A stretch of DNA of 64,000 nucleotides from Pinibacter soli (GTDB lineage Bacteria; Bacteroidota; Bacteroidia; Chitinophagales; Chitinophagaceae), in assembly GCF_029961145.1 (NCBI RefSeq), contig NZ_JASBRG010000005.1:124001-188000 (forward strand). Reading direction: 5' to 3'. The position numbers were made by a program, and so were the translations under genes. Shown here one piece after another: positions 16,247 through 26,012 of the stretch (position 1 is the stretch's first letter; every line of letters begins with the position of its first letter). Under the pieces are notes generated by a model, which saw only the letters and a program-made list of their open reading frames with translations, was not told where the DNA came from and made no database searches.

Positions 16247-17860
16247 TTAATTCCTGGTATCCCACCAAAGTGGTGTACCACCTGTATCTGGTCCGCCCAA
16301 AAGTTTTGTTGCATTTTGAACGCCGCCAATATTGGTACTTACTTCACTTTGAGCAAAGTTGATACGTCTGATAAATTTAGCAGTTGGTATTGTTCCGTTG
16401 CTGTTATTTACAACAACAGGGAATAATTTTGGATAACCAGTTCTTCTGAACTCGCTCCACGCTTCCTGGCCATCAGGGAAAACAGCTAGCCATTTTTGTG
16501 TAATGATGCGTTCAAGAGATTTATCGAAACCATCGGCGCTGTTCCATTTAATGGTAATGGTGCTAAGATTTGCATTGCCTGTTTTCACATCGTTTTGTCC
16601 TGCACTAACTGCGTTTGGATCGATGTATTGCGCAGCAGTACTTGTAGCATCATTAATGTAGGATGTAGCATCTAGTCCGTATTGTGTAAAAGATGCCTTG
16701 ATACCATTATTGTAGTTAGTTTGCGCATCACCTGCACCTGCCCATCCGCGCAAGGCAGCTTCAGCTTTCAGGAACCACGCTTCAGCAGCAGTCATCAGCT
16801 GAATTTGATTTGGAAATGCTATCAGCGATGCATAGCCGCTGTAACGTGCCTTTGCATCTATATTGATACCTCCACGAATACCCTGGAACTTACCGGCAAC
16901 CGCAGGATCTGTTGCAGGCACAAGGTATTTAGCCGCTCTTGGGTCATTATAACCTGTAAGGAATGATCCCAGTGGAGCACCTGCTTTGATATCGCCCCAG
17001 CCAGTGATCACATCCAGGGGGTGTTGGTTTGTACCTGTGGTGACATTAAAATTATCGCCGTTTACTGTCATCAAACCGATAGCGTTAGCAAGAGACTTTT
17101 CGCCTTCTTTCTTAGACATTGTAGCATCGATCATAGATATCCTTATTGCCAAACGCAATCTAAGTGTGTTAGCAAATTTTACCCATTTCGTATAGTCGCC
17201 GCCGTAAGCTAAATCAAAGTTTGTAAAGGCAGGTGTGGCTGGCGGGTGCTGTGCGATTGGAGTTAGCACATCAATTGCAGAATCAAGATCCTTAAAGAAA
17301 GCATAATATGCATCTTTTTGCGAATCGTAAGTTATGCTTCCATCGCTATTAATCTGGCCGTAATGCGTGAAAATAATAGGGCCATAAATATCGCTTACTC
17401 TGTGCATGGCTTCTATCCTAAGTATCTTCGCCCATGCATAGAAATCAGGGTAGTCTTTTGCAGCATTTCTAAATACCTGCAACGATGGTGACATTACGTT
17501 ATTATAGGCGTCATCCCACGGAAAGGTGTTCCATCCGTTCACCAATGCATACGTTTGGTTGTTTACATTTCCTGCAAATGGAGTTGGTGAAGCCATATAA
17601 CCGGAGTAAAGGTCCCCTATCAGGTTTTGTTGGAGCTGTGTGTTCCAGGCCGGTGTAACAAAATATATGCTTTGCTGTACCTGTTTTAAAGGCTCTCCAA
17701 CGAGTCTGCGATCTTGCGAAAGGTCTTCATTCGAAATGTTTGCTGTATCCGTATTGTATGCTTCGAAATTCTTTGTACAACTCCCCAGTAAAAAAGCTCC
17801 CGCAATGGCTACAGCGCTCATCGGCAGTAATCTTTTCTTAATTGAGATATGATGTTTCAT
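16247..17860 (-). CDS. SusD/RagB-family nutrient-binding outer-membrane lipoprotein
   Basis: 537 residues with lipobox LLGSC (Cys28), so a surface lipoprotein. The fold is SusD-like type 2: N-terminal TPR-like helices (VVDIYGPIIFTHYG-like VSDIYGPIIFTHYGQ), and late segments IALPNQIQLMTAAEAWFLKAEAALRGW and TQKWLAVFPDGQEAWSEFRRTGYPKL typical of the family. It caps the TonB-dependent channel encoded just upstream (26-bp gap) and captures the nutrient. Substrate is not evident because no glycoside hydrolase or peptidase is adjacent. A strong terminator follows. Confidence 0.94.
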   Translation of the reverse strand: MKHHISIKKRLLPMSAVAIAGAFLLGSCTKNFEAYNTDTANISNEDLSQDRRLVGEPLKQVQQSIYFVTPAWNTQLQQNLIGDLYSGYMASPTPFAGNVNNQTYALVNGWNTFPWDDAYNNVMSPSLQVFRNAAKDYPDFYAWAKILRIEAMHRVSDIYGPIIFTHYGQINSDGSITYDSQKDAYYAFFKDLDSAIDVLTPIAQHPPATPAFTNFDLAYGGDYTKWVKFANTLRLRLAIRISMIDATMSKKEGEKSLANAIGLMTVNGDNFNVTTGTNQHPLDVITGWGDIKAGAPLGSFLTGYNDPRAAKYLVPATDPAVAGKFQGIRGGINIDAKARYSGYASLIAFPNQIQLMTAAEAWFLKAEAALRGWAGAGDAQTNYNNGIKASFTQYGLDATSYINDATSTAAQYIDPNAVSAGQNDVKTGNANLSTITIKWNSADGFDKSLERIITQKWLAVFPDGQEAWSEFRRTGYPKLFPVVVNNSNGTIPTAKFIRRINFAQSEVSTNIGGVQNATKLLGGPDTGGTPLWWDTRN

Positions 17861-17886
17861 ATAATAGTTTTAAGAATAGTTATGAA

Positions 17887-20800
17887 TTAAAAACCAAGTT
17901 TCAAGCTAAAGCCCAGGCTTCTTGTTGAAGGAATACCGAAGGTTTCAATACCCTGCATTGCGTTACCCGTACCCATTGATGTTTCAGGATCAAACGGTGC
18001 TTTTTTAGAGAAGAAAAACAGGTTTCTTCCGATCAGTGAAACTCTCAGGTTATTGATACCTTTTGAATGCAACGGCACGTTGTAACCTATAGCCAGCTCA
18101 CGTAACCGAACTGCAGTTGCATCGTACATGTAGTATTCAGTGATACCCGCTCTGCCACCTACAGCTTTGTAGAAGTCCTGAACAGGAATATCTACTTTTT
18201 CCTTGGTTATGCTGTTCACTGCGTTAAAGTTTACTTTACCTGCATCACGAGCATCGGCGCTTGCTTTACTGTCGCCATACTGATCCATCATCGCTTGAGT
18301 TACGCTCAATACCTCGCCGCCAAAGCGACCTTCTATCAGGAAGCTAATGTTGAAGTTCTTAATATCAAAGTTGTTGTTCCATCCCAAAGTATATTTAGGA
18401 TTAGGATTACCTAAAGGCTTTTTAAATGATGTACTGTCTGGAGTAAAGGAATAAGATTTTGCGCCAGTTCCCGGATCTGTAGCTACGTTTACGAGAACCG
18501 CACCACTAGCATCTCTTTGGAAGAAATTACCGTAGATATCGCCCCATGAACCGCCTTCCTGAATTTTTGCCTGGTACATGTTTACGCCTTGACTGTTCAA
18601 TGCGAAAGCATTGTCCTTGGTAGCTCCCGGTACATTCGGATCAGAAAAATTAATCACTTTGTTTACGTTAGTAGCATAGTTAAACGTAGACGTCCAGTTA
18701 AAACCTTCTTTTTTAATTGGCTGTACAAATACTGTTGCTTCCACACCGGTGTTTTGGATGTTACCCATGTTAAGATAAAAAAGAGAATAGGTTGTTCCTG
18801 TCCCTGCCGGAACTTCCATGTACTGCTGGTAGTTGTTGTTCTTGTAGTAAGTAACATCAAAACCTACGCGATCATGAATGAAGCGCCATTCAGTACCTAT
18901 TTCAAAAGACCTGTTATCTTCTGGTTTTAAATATTTACCAGGGAAAGGCACTTTGGTGTTGTATTGAGCACCGGCTCTGTTATCTTGCTTGTAAATAGCC
19001 GGATTAGTTGCATAGATTGATACATCGTTACCCACCTTTGCGTAAGAAGCACGCACTTTTGCAAAGCTGATTGCGTCCGGAAGATGTACGGCTTCTGACA
19101 GAATTAAGTTGGCTCCTGCTGAATAGTAGAAGTAACCTTTTTTCTCTGTTGGCGTAAATGCAAAGGTGGAGGACCAATCATTTCTTCCTGTCAGATCAAC
19201 GAACAAAAATCCTTTATAGCCAAGTTGCACACTTCCAAAAACGGATTGTTGTTGTTTGTGCTGATCGGTTTGACCGGAGATCATTGCATCTCCCATAATA
19301 TAGTTCACGCCAAACTTATTGGGATAGTATAAACCCTGTGTCGCATATGGGTCTGTATCAAAGTTGATGTCTCCCAACTTAGTATCGGTTATACTCGAAC
19401 CCAGGTTTGCCTGTAAATTTAAATTGCTGTTTAATTGTTTGTTAGCCATTAAAATAACGTCACCATAAAGCTGTGTGTTATTGGCTTTATCAAGTGTATA
19501 GCGTCCGTTAGGAGGTGCTTGTACAGACTGTGTACCTGCGTACATTCTGGAATCGTATGTATCGTATGATTTATCGAAGTTTCCTCTTGCCTGGATGTTT
19601 AACCAATCAAGCAGTTTATACTTCAGTGTAATGTTGCCAATTACCCTGTCCCGCTGGTCCACACGAGGCGCTTTGTTAAGCAGCCAGAACGGGTTCTGTT
19701 CGTGGTCCTGACCAGTCATTCCCTTATCGTAGTTGATGTCGTACCAGTTTTGCAGCCACATATTGCGTGCCTGTGAAAAGTACTGGTAGTTGTTTCTGTA
19801 ATAGTCAAAATTTAATCCGCGTGGGAACAAGTACAAACCAGTAAGCGGGTTCGCATAAATACCGGAAACAGGCCTGTTGGTTGCTTTTTGATTAAGGAAA
19901 GTAAAGTTCGCATCCAAACTCAGGCGATCATCAAGAAACTTCATTGTTTCTCTAACATTGATATTGTTTCTGTTAAAAGTAGATGTTGGAACAACCCCTT
20001 TACTGTAAGTGTTGCCGTAAGAAAAATAAGTTTGAGCCCTTTCAGTACCACCAGACAAGCTGATTGAGTTGGAGGTAGTAACACCTGTTTGATAGAACGA
20101 CTTAACGTGATCTGGTGCATTTACAACCTTTCCCCAGCTGTCTTCGGTTGTTGTATCTGTAGCAGCTTTACCGTTGAGCCCCTGACCATATTTAAACTGT
20201 GATTCAGGATAGTACATTGGTTTATCGAATGTAACATCCGAAGAAAGATTGATGCGAGCTTTACCCGCTTTGCCGGTTTTTGTTGTAATAACAATGGCGC
20301 CATTTGCCGCCTGGCTACCATACAAGGCAGCACCTGAAGCACCTTTCAACACTGTTACACTTTCGATGTCATCAGGGTTAAGGTTGGAGATACCATCACC
20401 ACCGTCTCTACCGGGTGCGCTTGAAAAACTGGATCCACTGCTGGTAGAACCTTGTCCCCAAACGTCTGTTGGTTGTGAAGGACTAAAGTTTGGTAAAGGA
20501 ATACCATCGATAACATACAGCGGTTGGTTGTTTTGAGTGGATTTATTACCACGCAAAAGAACACGTGCAGAACCGCCTGTTCCAGATGAGCTTTTAGTAA
20601 TGGTTACACCCGCAACTTTACCGCTTAAACTGTTTACGAAGTTTGCATCTTTAACAGTGGTAAGATCGGAGTTGTTGAGTTTTTGCGTAGCATAAGTCAG
20701 GTCCCTGGATTTCTTTTGGATACCCAAAGCTGTTACCACTACTTCATTCATTTGCTGGCTCGCTACCAGTAATGAAACGCTGATGTTGCTTTCATCACCA

Positions 20801-21444
20801 ACAGTAATCTGTTGCGGTGTGTATCCAACGTAAGAAATGATCAGTACATCTCCTTTTTTGGCAGCCAGTGTAAAAATACCGTTGCTATTGGTAGTCGTTC
20901 CTTTAGAGGTTCCTTTGATGCTGACAGTCGCATTTGCAATGGGACTGCCATCAGGTCCAGTGATCTTTCCCGTGATTGGATCCGCCATCACTACTTCAAG
21001 ATTTGAAGCTTGTATGGCCAGTTCCATTCCATCAAGAGGAACATAATTCAGCGAAGTTCTTTTTTTGTCTTTGTCAGATAAGATCACATAAGTCTTATCA
21101 TTAAGTTTTTTATACCTGATGCCGGTATTTGATAATACTTCATCCAGGATTTTTTCTGTAGCTTCTTTAGTATCTCCCAATGGGTTTACCATTTGATTTC
21201 CCAGAGATTGTTCTGAGAAAAGAAAATAAACACCTTTTTGTTTGTTTAATTCTTTAAGAACAGTGAAGAGTTTTGCCTTTTCAACATTAGTGTCCTGAAT
21301 GGTAAGGCCGTGTGATCTTTTGTATGCGTCCGTATTACTGCGAACGTACGAGTAGCTGTTTTGGGCATCAGTTGCGGATACAGCCAACATTTGGGTCGCG
21401 AGCAAACACCCAAACAGATGGGGCAGAGAATACTTCTTTCTCAT
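17887..21444 (-). CDS. SusC/RagA-type TonB-linked outer-membrane transporter with STN domain
   Basis: 1185 residues. A signal peptide (1 to about 27) precedes an STN (secretin/TonB short N-terminal) domain at about 50-115. A carboxypeptidase-D-like beta-sandwich follows (about 155-235, GKITGPDGSPIANATVSIKG), then the plug with the TonB-family segment (NLNPDDIESVTVLKGASGAALYG) and a 22-strand barrel ending SLGFSLKLGF. The STN domain is the part that talks to FecR-type anti-sigma factors, and a fecR gene lies just upstream with a divergent sigma factor. Substrate-induced cell-surface signalling is therefore likely. It forms a pair with the downstream SusD lipoprotein. Confidence 0.96.
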   Translation of the reverse strand: MRKKYSLPHLFGCLLATQMLAVSATDAQNSYSYVRSNTDAYKRSHGLTIQDTNVEKAKLFTVLKELNKQKGVYFLFSEQSLGNQMVNPLGDTKEATEKILDEVLSNTGIRYKKLNDKTYVILSDKDKKRTSLNYVPLDGMELAIQASNLEVVMADPITGKITGPDGSPIANATVSIKGTSKGTTTNSNGIFTLAAKKGDVLIISYVGYTPQQITVGDESNISVSLLVASQQMNEVVVTALGIQKKSRDLTYATQKLNNSDLTTVKDANFVNSLSGKVAGVTITKSSSGTGGSARVLLRGNKSTQNNQPLYVIDGIPLPNFSPSQPTDVWGQGSTSSGSSFSSAPGRDGGDGISNLNPDDIESVTVLKGASGAALYGSQAANGAIVITTKTGKAGKARINLSSDVTFDKPMYYPESQFKYGQGLNGKAATDTTTEDSWGKVVNAPDHVKSFYQTGVTTSNSISLSGGTERAQTYFSYGNTYSKGVVPTSTFNRNNINVRETMKFLDDRLSLDANFTFLNQKATNRPVSGIYANPLTGLYLFPRGLNFDYYRNNYQYFSQARNMWLQNWYDINYDKGMTGQDHEQNPFWLLNKAPRVDQRDRVIGNITLKYKLLDWLNIQARGNFDKSYDTYDSRMYAGTQSVQAPPNGRYTLDKANNTQLYGDVILMANKQLNSNLNLQANLGSSITDTKLGDINFDTDPYATQGLYYPNKFGVNYIMGDAMISGQTDQHKQQQSVFGSVQLGYKGFLFVDLTGRNDWSSTFAFTPTEKKGYFYYSAGANLILSEAVHLPDAISFAKVRASYAKVGNDVSIYATNPAIYKQDNRAGAQYNTKVPFPGKYLKPEDNRSFEIGTEWRFIHDRVGFDVTYYKNNNYQQYMEVPAGTGTTYSLFYLNMGNIQNTGVEATVFVQPIKKEGFNWTSTFNYATNVNKVINFSDPNVPGATKDNAFALNSQGVNMYQAKIQEGGSWGDIYGNFFQRDASGAVLVNVATDPGTGAKSYSFTPDSTSFKKPLGNPNPKYTLGWNNNFDIKNFNISFLIEGRFGGEVLSVTQAMMDQYGDSKASADARDAGKVNFNAVNSITKEKVDIPVQDFYKAVGGRAGITEYYMYDATAVRLRELAIGYNVPLHSKGINNLRVSLIGRNLFFFSKKAPFDPETSMGTGNAMQGIETFGIPSTRSLGFSLKLGF

Positions 21445-21520
21445 TTTTGCAAGTTTTAGGCAGTTATTAGTTTTTGTGTATGTTTACTTTTTTCTATGGC
21501 GCAGCAGGGCGTCCCCTGTC

Positions 21521-21684
21521 AATTCCTAATTAATAATTAATAATTAGCAATTAATATTTGTCTCTCTATAGCATTGGTCCTTCTTTCGTTTTGTAGCAAC
21601 GAACGGATTGAACTAAATCATTAAAAAAGAAGCCGCATTCGAATAGAGCGAACCCCTATTAATTATTCTTTATTAATTATTCCT
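21521..21684. repeat. Inverted AATTAAT-type arms between fecR and susC
   Basis: Arms 21521-21556 and 21655-21684 consist of TAATTAA/TTAATTA words in opposite orientation. The rest of the 258-bp gap shows no gene or clear promoter. Confidence 0.55.
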
Positions 21685-21702
21685 CCCTTTTCGGGCAAGT
21701 AG

Positions 21703-22686
21703 TTATTTTATAATGATGGTGTCTTCTTTCTTCTCTATGGTCAGATCAGCATATAGTAGTTGTAATGCTTGTAACAATACATCAAGGTTCTCGTTTGACA
21801 TTACACCACTTACGCCGTCTGGTGTTTTAGTATAAGCACTTGGTTCAACCTGCACTTTCATACCGTAAGTTTCTTCAATCATTTTTGCAACATTCTCGAT
21901 ACTTGTGTTTTCAAACAGCATTTTCTTTTCTTTCCACGCTGTTACCGAGTTTGTATTTTGCAGCGGCGTTTTTTCAGGTGCATTATCTTTCATTTCCACA
22001 TAATCGCCAGGCACCATTTTTATTTCTTTACCATCTTTTCCTTTAATGGTTACACTTCCTTCGTTAAGCAAAACGCTTGTTTTTCCATCGCGGTTGATAA
22101 CGTTGAATTGCGTACCGGTTACAATGATGTCAAACCTGTCCGTATGTACAATGAATCTGCTTTTTTGAGGTGTTTTTTTAACGTGGAAATAGGCCTCTCC
22201 GTTTAGCCAAACTTCACGTTCCTTTCCTTCCTGCCAGCCTTTTTCGTAAGAAATGCTGGTATGTGCGTTCAGGGTTACTTCCGAACCGTCCGGCAATACT
22301 TTTGCGCTTACTTCGCCGTATTGGGTTTGGATGGAATTTGGTTTCGGGCCTTTAAACATCCAGATGCCGGCAACAGCTAAAATGATCGCCGCCGCAGATG
22401 CCATCCACCAGCGCATCGCTCTGGATCTCATGCTTACTACTTTAGTTTCAGAAAGCTCCCCGAGAGATTGCTGCAATCTCATATAAGAGGTTTCAACCTG
22501 CGCCTGTGCAATCGATTTTTCTTTCAATTGCAAATTTTGCAACCATTCAATCGCCTCTTCCACTGCAGGCTTCCAATCTGGGTGATTGTTGATAATTTGT
22601 TCCCAATCACTGATTGTTTCAGGGCTGGTTTTGAAATACCAGTCTAAAAATTGCTGGTTCTGTAAAATGTCGTTAACGTTAACCAT
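21703..22686 (-). CDS. FecR-family anti-sigma factor
   Basis: 327 residues: a cytoplasmic N-terminal helical domain of about 90 residues, one membrane helix at about 92-110 (WWMASAAAIILAVAGIWMF), a periplasmic FecR domain (VSAKVLPDGSEVTLNAHTSISY; WLNGEAYFHVKK; FIVHTDRFDIIVTGTQFNV) and a C-terminal DUF4974 domain that resembles STN (LFENTSIENVAKMIEETYG). It would hold the ECF sigma factor inactive until SusC is occupied. The gene lies between the sigma gene (divergent) and susC (same strand). Confidence 0.95.
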   Translation of the reverse strand: MVNVNDILQNQQFLDWYFKTSPETISDWEQIINNHPDWKPAVEEAIEWLQNLQLKEKSIAQAQVETSYMRLQQSLGELSETKVVSMRSRAMRWWMASAAAIILAVAGIWMFKGPKPNSIQTQYGEVSAKVLPDGSEVTLNAHTSISYEKGWQEGKEREVWLNGEAYFHVKKTPQKSRFIVHTDRFDIIVTGTQFNVINRDGKTSVLLNEGSVTIKGKDGKEIKMVPGDYVEMKDNAPEKTPLQNTNSVTAWKEKKMLFENTSIENVAKMIEETYGMKVQVEPSAYTKTPDGVSGVMSNENLDVLLQALQLLYADLTIEKKEDTIIIK

Positions 22687-22750
22687 CTTAAAAGTGAATA
22701 TTCCTATGAAAAAAACATGTTCTTACACTTATAGTACTCGTTTGTAATTT

Positions 22751-22780
22751 TTTGTAACTATTTTTCTGAAAATATTTTTG
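22751..22780 (+). promoter_or_regulatory. Promoter of the ECF sigma gene
   Basis: TTTG (22751-22754), 18-nt spacer and TATTTTTG (22773-22780) match the Bacteroidota TTTG-N19-TAnnTTTG consensus apart from one base of spacing. It lies in the 173-bp divergent region and points to the sigma gene. Confidence 0.6.
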
Positions 22781-22859
22781 CTTTAAACCATTTTTAATCG
22801 TTTTTTGCTGTCTAACGTGATTGCAAAGAATTAAGAAACACTTATTTGCCTGGATTAAC

Positions 22860-23426
22860 TTGAGCGAGCTAGTAACCGATACAACTTTATGGGAACGCTA
22901 TAAAAGCGGCGATCAGCATGCTTTTGGACAATTGTTTCAGAGACACTATCCGTCCCTGTTCCAGTTTGGTATGAAAATTACCAGCGACTCCATATTATTG
23001 GAGGACTCTATCCAGGAACTTTTTATCGAACTCTGGCAAAACAAAAAACCAACGGAGGTTCTCTCCGTTAAGGCTTATCTTTTAAAGGCCCTGAAGTATA
23101 AACTCATGCGCAGCCTGAAAAAAAGGAACGGAAATGCAACCAACGATCTGCAGGATGACATGCTATTCGAACTTAGCCACGAAACTTTTTTAGTGGAGCG
23201 GCAGGAGAACGAAGAAAGAAAAAAGATCGTAATGGGAGCCTTTCAGCAACTTTCCAATCGCCAGAAAGAGATCATCTACCTTAAGTTCTATCAAAACCTC
23301 AGCTACGAGGAAGTAAGCGAAATCATGAACATCAATTACCAGGTGGCGAGAAACCTTCTCTATCAGTCCGTGAAAGCGCTGAAGAAGATCTTGACGGCGC
23401 TCGTGGTGCTTTGGCTTGTCCGCTAA
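22860..23426 (+). CDS. ECF-family RNA polymerase sigma factor (FecI/RpoE type)
   Basis: 188 residues from a TTG at 22860 (reading LSELVTDTTLWERYKSGD). No ATG exists between the preceding in-frame stop and the conserved region. A TTG at 22821 is the alternative. Region 2 spans about residues 20-90 (GDQHAFGQLFQRHYPSLF; EDSIQELFIELWQ), and region 4 about 125-175 (LSNRQKEIIYLKFYQNLSYEEVSEIM, a helix-turn-helix). The last residues are hydrophobic. It is divergent from fecR and is presumably regulated by it to drive susCD. The non-ATG start may keep expression low. Confidence 0.92.
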   Translation: MSELVTDTTLWERYKSGDQHAFGQLFQRHYPSLFQFGMKITSDSILLEDSIQELFIELWQNKKPTEVLSVKAYLLKALKYKLMRSLKKRNGNATNDLQDDMLFELSHETFLVERQENEERKKIVMGAFQQLSNRQKEIIYLKFYQNLSYEEVSEIMNINYQVARNLLYQSVKALKKILTALVVLWLVR

Positions 23427-23881
23427 CTCAAAACTCAAAATTCAAAAGCTCGTGTTTCCGAGTTGCAGCGCAGACTTTTTCCTTTTGACTTTTTGCATCA
23501 CTCCTGCTTTCAATTATTTTAACTAACAACTGTAACCGATTAACCTCTTTAGATACAGCTCTAACTAAAATAACCGGATGATTTTCGCTTTAAATGTTTT
23601 GTGAATTGATGGCCGCCACCTGCTCAAACATCTTTTACAACCTGCTCGCGAACCACTCACTATCAAGCATTTAATAAGCTTTTCTAAAAATTTTCCGCAA
23701 CCGTTTGTGCAAACGCATAATCAATTTATAATCAACATATAGCGATTTTGAAATTTCTTCATTCAGGTTAACTTAATGAGTTTTTAGACAAATGTTTTTG
23801 ATTACATCGTTATCTTCACGCACACTATTCAATCGCACCCATATTGTTATTCGTTATTCACAATGTAAATTATCGTCAATT
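23427..23881. other. 455-bp gap between sigma factor and nagB
   Basis: An inverted pair of CAAAATT/CTTTTGA words lies at 23426-23448 and 23475-23497. The remaining AT-rich sequence shows no frame, RNA structure or consensus promoter I would defend, though the nagB promoter must be here. Confidence 0.4.
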
Positions 23882-25789
23882 ATGAGTATGGTAGATTCAC
23901 TGGAGAAAATTCCGGTAAAGATCTTTAGTTCGTTAAAAGATGGTTCAAAATTCATTGCCGCAGAGATCGCTGCAACAATTAAAAGTAAACAGGCAAAAGG
24001 TGAAAATTGTGTTTTGGGACTGGCAACAGGCTCTTCACCAAAAACGCTTTACGCAGAACTTGTTCGCCTTCACAAAGAAGAAAACCTGAGTTTTAAAAAC
24101 GTCATTACATTTAACCTTGACGAATACTACCCGCTGGATAATGATGCACTTCAAAGCTACAACCGCTATATGAAAGAGCAACTGTTTGATCATGTTGATA
24201 TTGATCCGGCTAATACAAATGTTCCAAACGGTGAAGTTTCCAAAGAAGAAATAAAAAAATATTGCGCCGACTACGAGGCTAAAATAGAAGCTGCAGGCGG
24301 CATCGACATTCAAATTTTGGGAATCGGGAATAACGGCCACATTGGTTTCAACGAGCCGGGCAGCAGCCGTTTTTCAAAAACCCGCCTCATTCCTCTTGAA
24401 AACTCAACACGCATAGCAAACTCCGGAGAGTTTCAAAATATCTCTAAAGTGCCGCGTCTTGCCATAACTATGGGCATCGACACCATTTTCAAGGCACACA
24501 AAGTGTTCCTGATGGCATGGGGACAAATCAAAGCGCCGGTTATTCAGAAAGCTGTCGAAGGAAATGTTACCGATCAAATTCCTGCTTCTCTGCTTCAGGA
24601 GCATAACGATGTAACTTTTGTGCTGGATGAAACTGCGGCAACTGATCTTACGCGTTTCAGATCTCCATGGTTAAGCGGTGAAATTGAATGGACACCTAAA
24701 ATGGTGAAAAAAGCCGTTGTAAACCTTGCACTGAAACTGGAAAAACCAGTTTTAAGCCTGACAAACAGCGATTACACCGATAATGGCCTTGCTGATCTTT
24801 TAGTAGAGAAAGGCGATGCATACGAAATCAATTTGCAGGTGTTTTATATGCTGCGTGACAGCATCACCGGCTGGCCGGGTGGTAAACCAAATGCGGTGAT
24901 TCCGGCACATCCTGAGCGCTCTGTTCCATATCCAAAAACATGTTTGATATTTTCTCCTCACCCGGATGATGACATCATCAGCATGGGTGGTACATTCATG
25001 CGCCTGCACGACCAGGGACATCATGTACACGTAGCTTATCAAACGAGCGGCAACATTGCGGTGACCGATGAATTCGTGACACGCTTTGTTGATTTTGCCG
25101 TGGGCTTTGAAGAGATCGCCGGTATTGACAATACCATTTCTAAAAATATTTTGGCCGACGCAAAAAGATTCCTTGCCGCTAAAAAACAAAGCGACATGGA
25201 TACTGCTCAAATCCGCGCCATCAAAGGATTGATAAGAAGAGGCGAAGCGAAAGCAACCTGCCACTACGTAGGTATTAAAACTGAAAATATTCACTTCCAA
25301 AACCTGCCTTTCTACGAAACTGGCCGCATTGAAAAAAAGCCAATGGGTGAAGAAGATGTGGCGCTGACAATGAAACTGCTTCGTGAAGTAAAACCTCAGC
25401 AGGTGTACTGCGCAGGCGATCTTGCTGATCCGCATGGCACACACAAAGTATGTTTGGATATTGTGTTTGAAAGCTTACGCAGAATAAAAGCAGCCGGCGA
25501 TGAGTGGGTGAAGGATTGCTGGGTTTGGTTGTATAAAGGTGCATGGCAAGAGTGGTACACTGAAGAAATTGAAATGGCTGTACCAATGAGCCCTGACCAG
25601 GTAATGAAAAAACGTTTTGGTATTTTTATACATCAGTCTCAAAAAGACATGGTTCCATTCCAGGGTTCCGATAGCCGTGAGTTCTGGCAAAGAGCGGAGG
25701 AAAGAAACCGCCAGACAGCTGAACTATACGCTAAACTGGGCCTTACGTATTACGCGGGGATGGAAGCTTTTGTGAGATGGCACTACTAG
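23882..25789 (+). CDS. nagB: Glucosamine-6-phosphate deaminase fused to a PIG-L-type deacetylase domain
   Basis: 635 residues from the ATG at 23882. The frame opens at 23792, but the first 30 codons lack family similarity. Residues about 1-270 are NagB, with catalytic segments FNLDEYYPL, GIGNNGHIGFNEPGS and MGIDTIFKAHKVFLMAWG. This domain converts glucosamine 6-phosphate to fructose 6-phosphate and ammonia. A linker with SPWLSGEIEWTPKMVKKAV is typical of the long Bacteroidota form. Residues about 370-600 are a PIG-L/LmbE zinc hydrolase with the signature FSPHPDDDIISMGGTF and AGDLADPHGTHKVC. The second domain could deacetylate an N-acetylglucosamine derivative so the first can deaminate it, but this is inferred. 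A hairpin follows the stop. Confidence 0.92.
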   Translation: MSMVDSLEKIPVKIFSSLKDGSKFIAAEIAATIKSKQAKGENCVLGLATGSSPKTLYAELVRLHKEENLSFKNVITFNLDEYYPLDNDALQSYNRYMKEQLFDHVDIDPANTNVPNGEVSKEEIKKYCADYEAKIEAAGGIDIQILGIGNNGHIGFNEPGSSRFSKTRLIPLENSTRIANSGEFQNISKVPRLAITMGIDTIFKAHKVFLMAWGQIKAPVIQKAVEGNVTDQIPASLLQEHNDVTFVLDETAATDLTRFRSPWLSGEIEWTPKMVKKAVVNLALKLEKPVLSLTNSDYTDNGLADLLVEKGDAYEINLQVFYMLRDSITGWPGGKPNAVIPAHPERSVPYPKTCLIFSPHPDDDIISMGGTFMRLHDQGHHVHVAYQTSGNIAVTDEFVTRFVDFAVGFEEIAGIDNTISKNILADAKRFLAAKKQSDMDTAQIRAIKGLIRRGEAKATCHYVGIKTENIHFQNLPFYETGRIEKKPMGEEDVALTMKLLREVKPQQVYCAGDLADPHGTHKVCLDIVFESLRRIKAAGDEWVKDCWVWLYKGAWQEWYTEEIEMAVPMSPDQVMKKRFGIFIHQSQKDMVPFQGSDSREFWQRAEERNRQTAELYAKLGLTYYAGMEAFVRWHY

Positions 25790-25834
25790 AGTGGAAAGTT
25801 GAGAATTGAGAGTGGAGAGTGTGCGATGTTAATG

Positions 25835-25876
25835 TACGGTGTACGAAATTTAGTTTTGTACACCGTATTTGTTTTT
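25835..25876 (+). terminator. Probable nagB terminator
   Basis: Perfect 10-bp arms TACGGTGTAC (25835-25844) and GTACACCGTA (25858-25867), a 13-nt AT-rich loop, then TTTGTTTTT. It lies 46 nt past nagB. The word ATGTACGGTGTACGAA recurs at 31426. Confidence 0.6.
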
Positions 25877-25900
25877 GGGATAGTCTGTTGTTTTATTTTC

Positions 25901-25999
25901 TTTTAACCGCAAAGAACGCTAAGGTTACGCAAAGACAGCAAAGAATGGGTTTAACTCTTCGTTTTCTTTGCGCAACCTTTGTGCTCTTTGCGGTTAAAA
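25901..25999. repeat. Inverted ACCGCAAAGAACGC-type element
   Basis: Arms 25901-25943 (TTAACCGCAAAGAACGC, then AAGGTTACGCAAAG) and 25964-25999 are reverse complements. The same element type recurs at 59469-59637. Confidence 0.65.
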
Positions 26000-26012
26000 T
26001 GTACTCAGCTCT

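Noticed and set aside
24800-25444. 214-codon minus-strand open frame within nagB
   Set aside because: It is the antisense shadow of the PIG-L and NagB coding frame, with no domain of its own.
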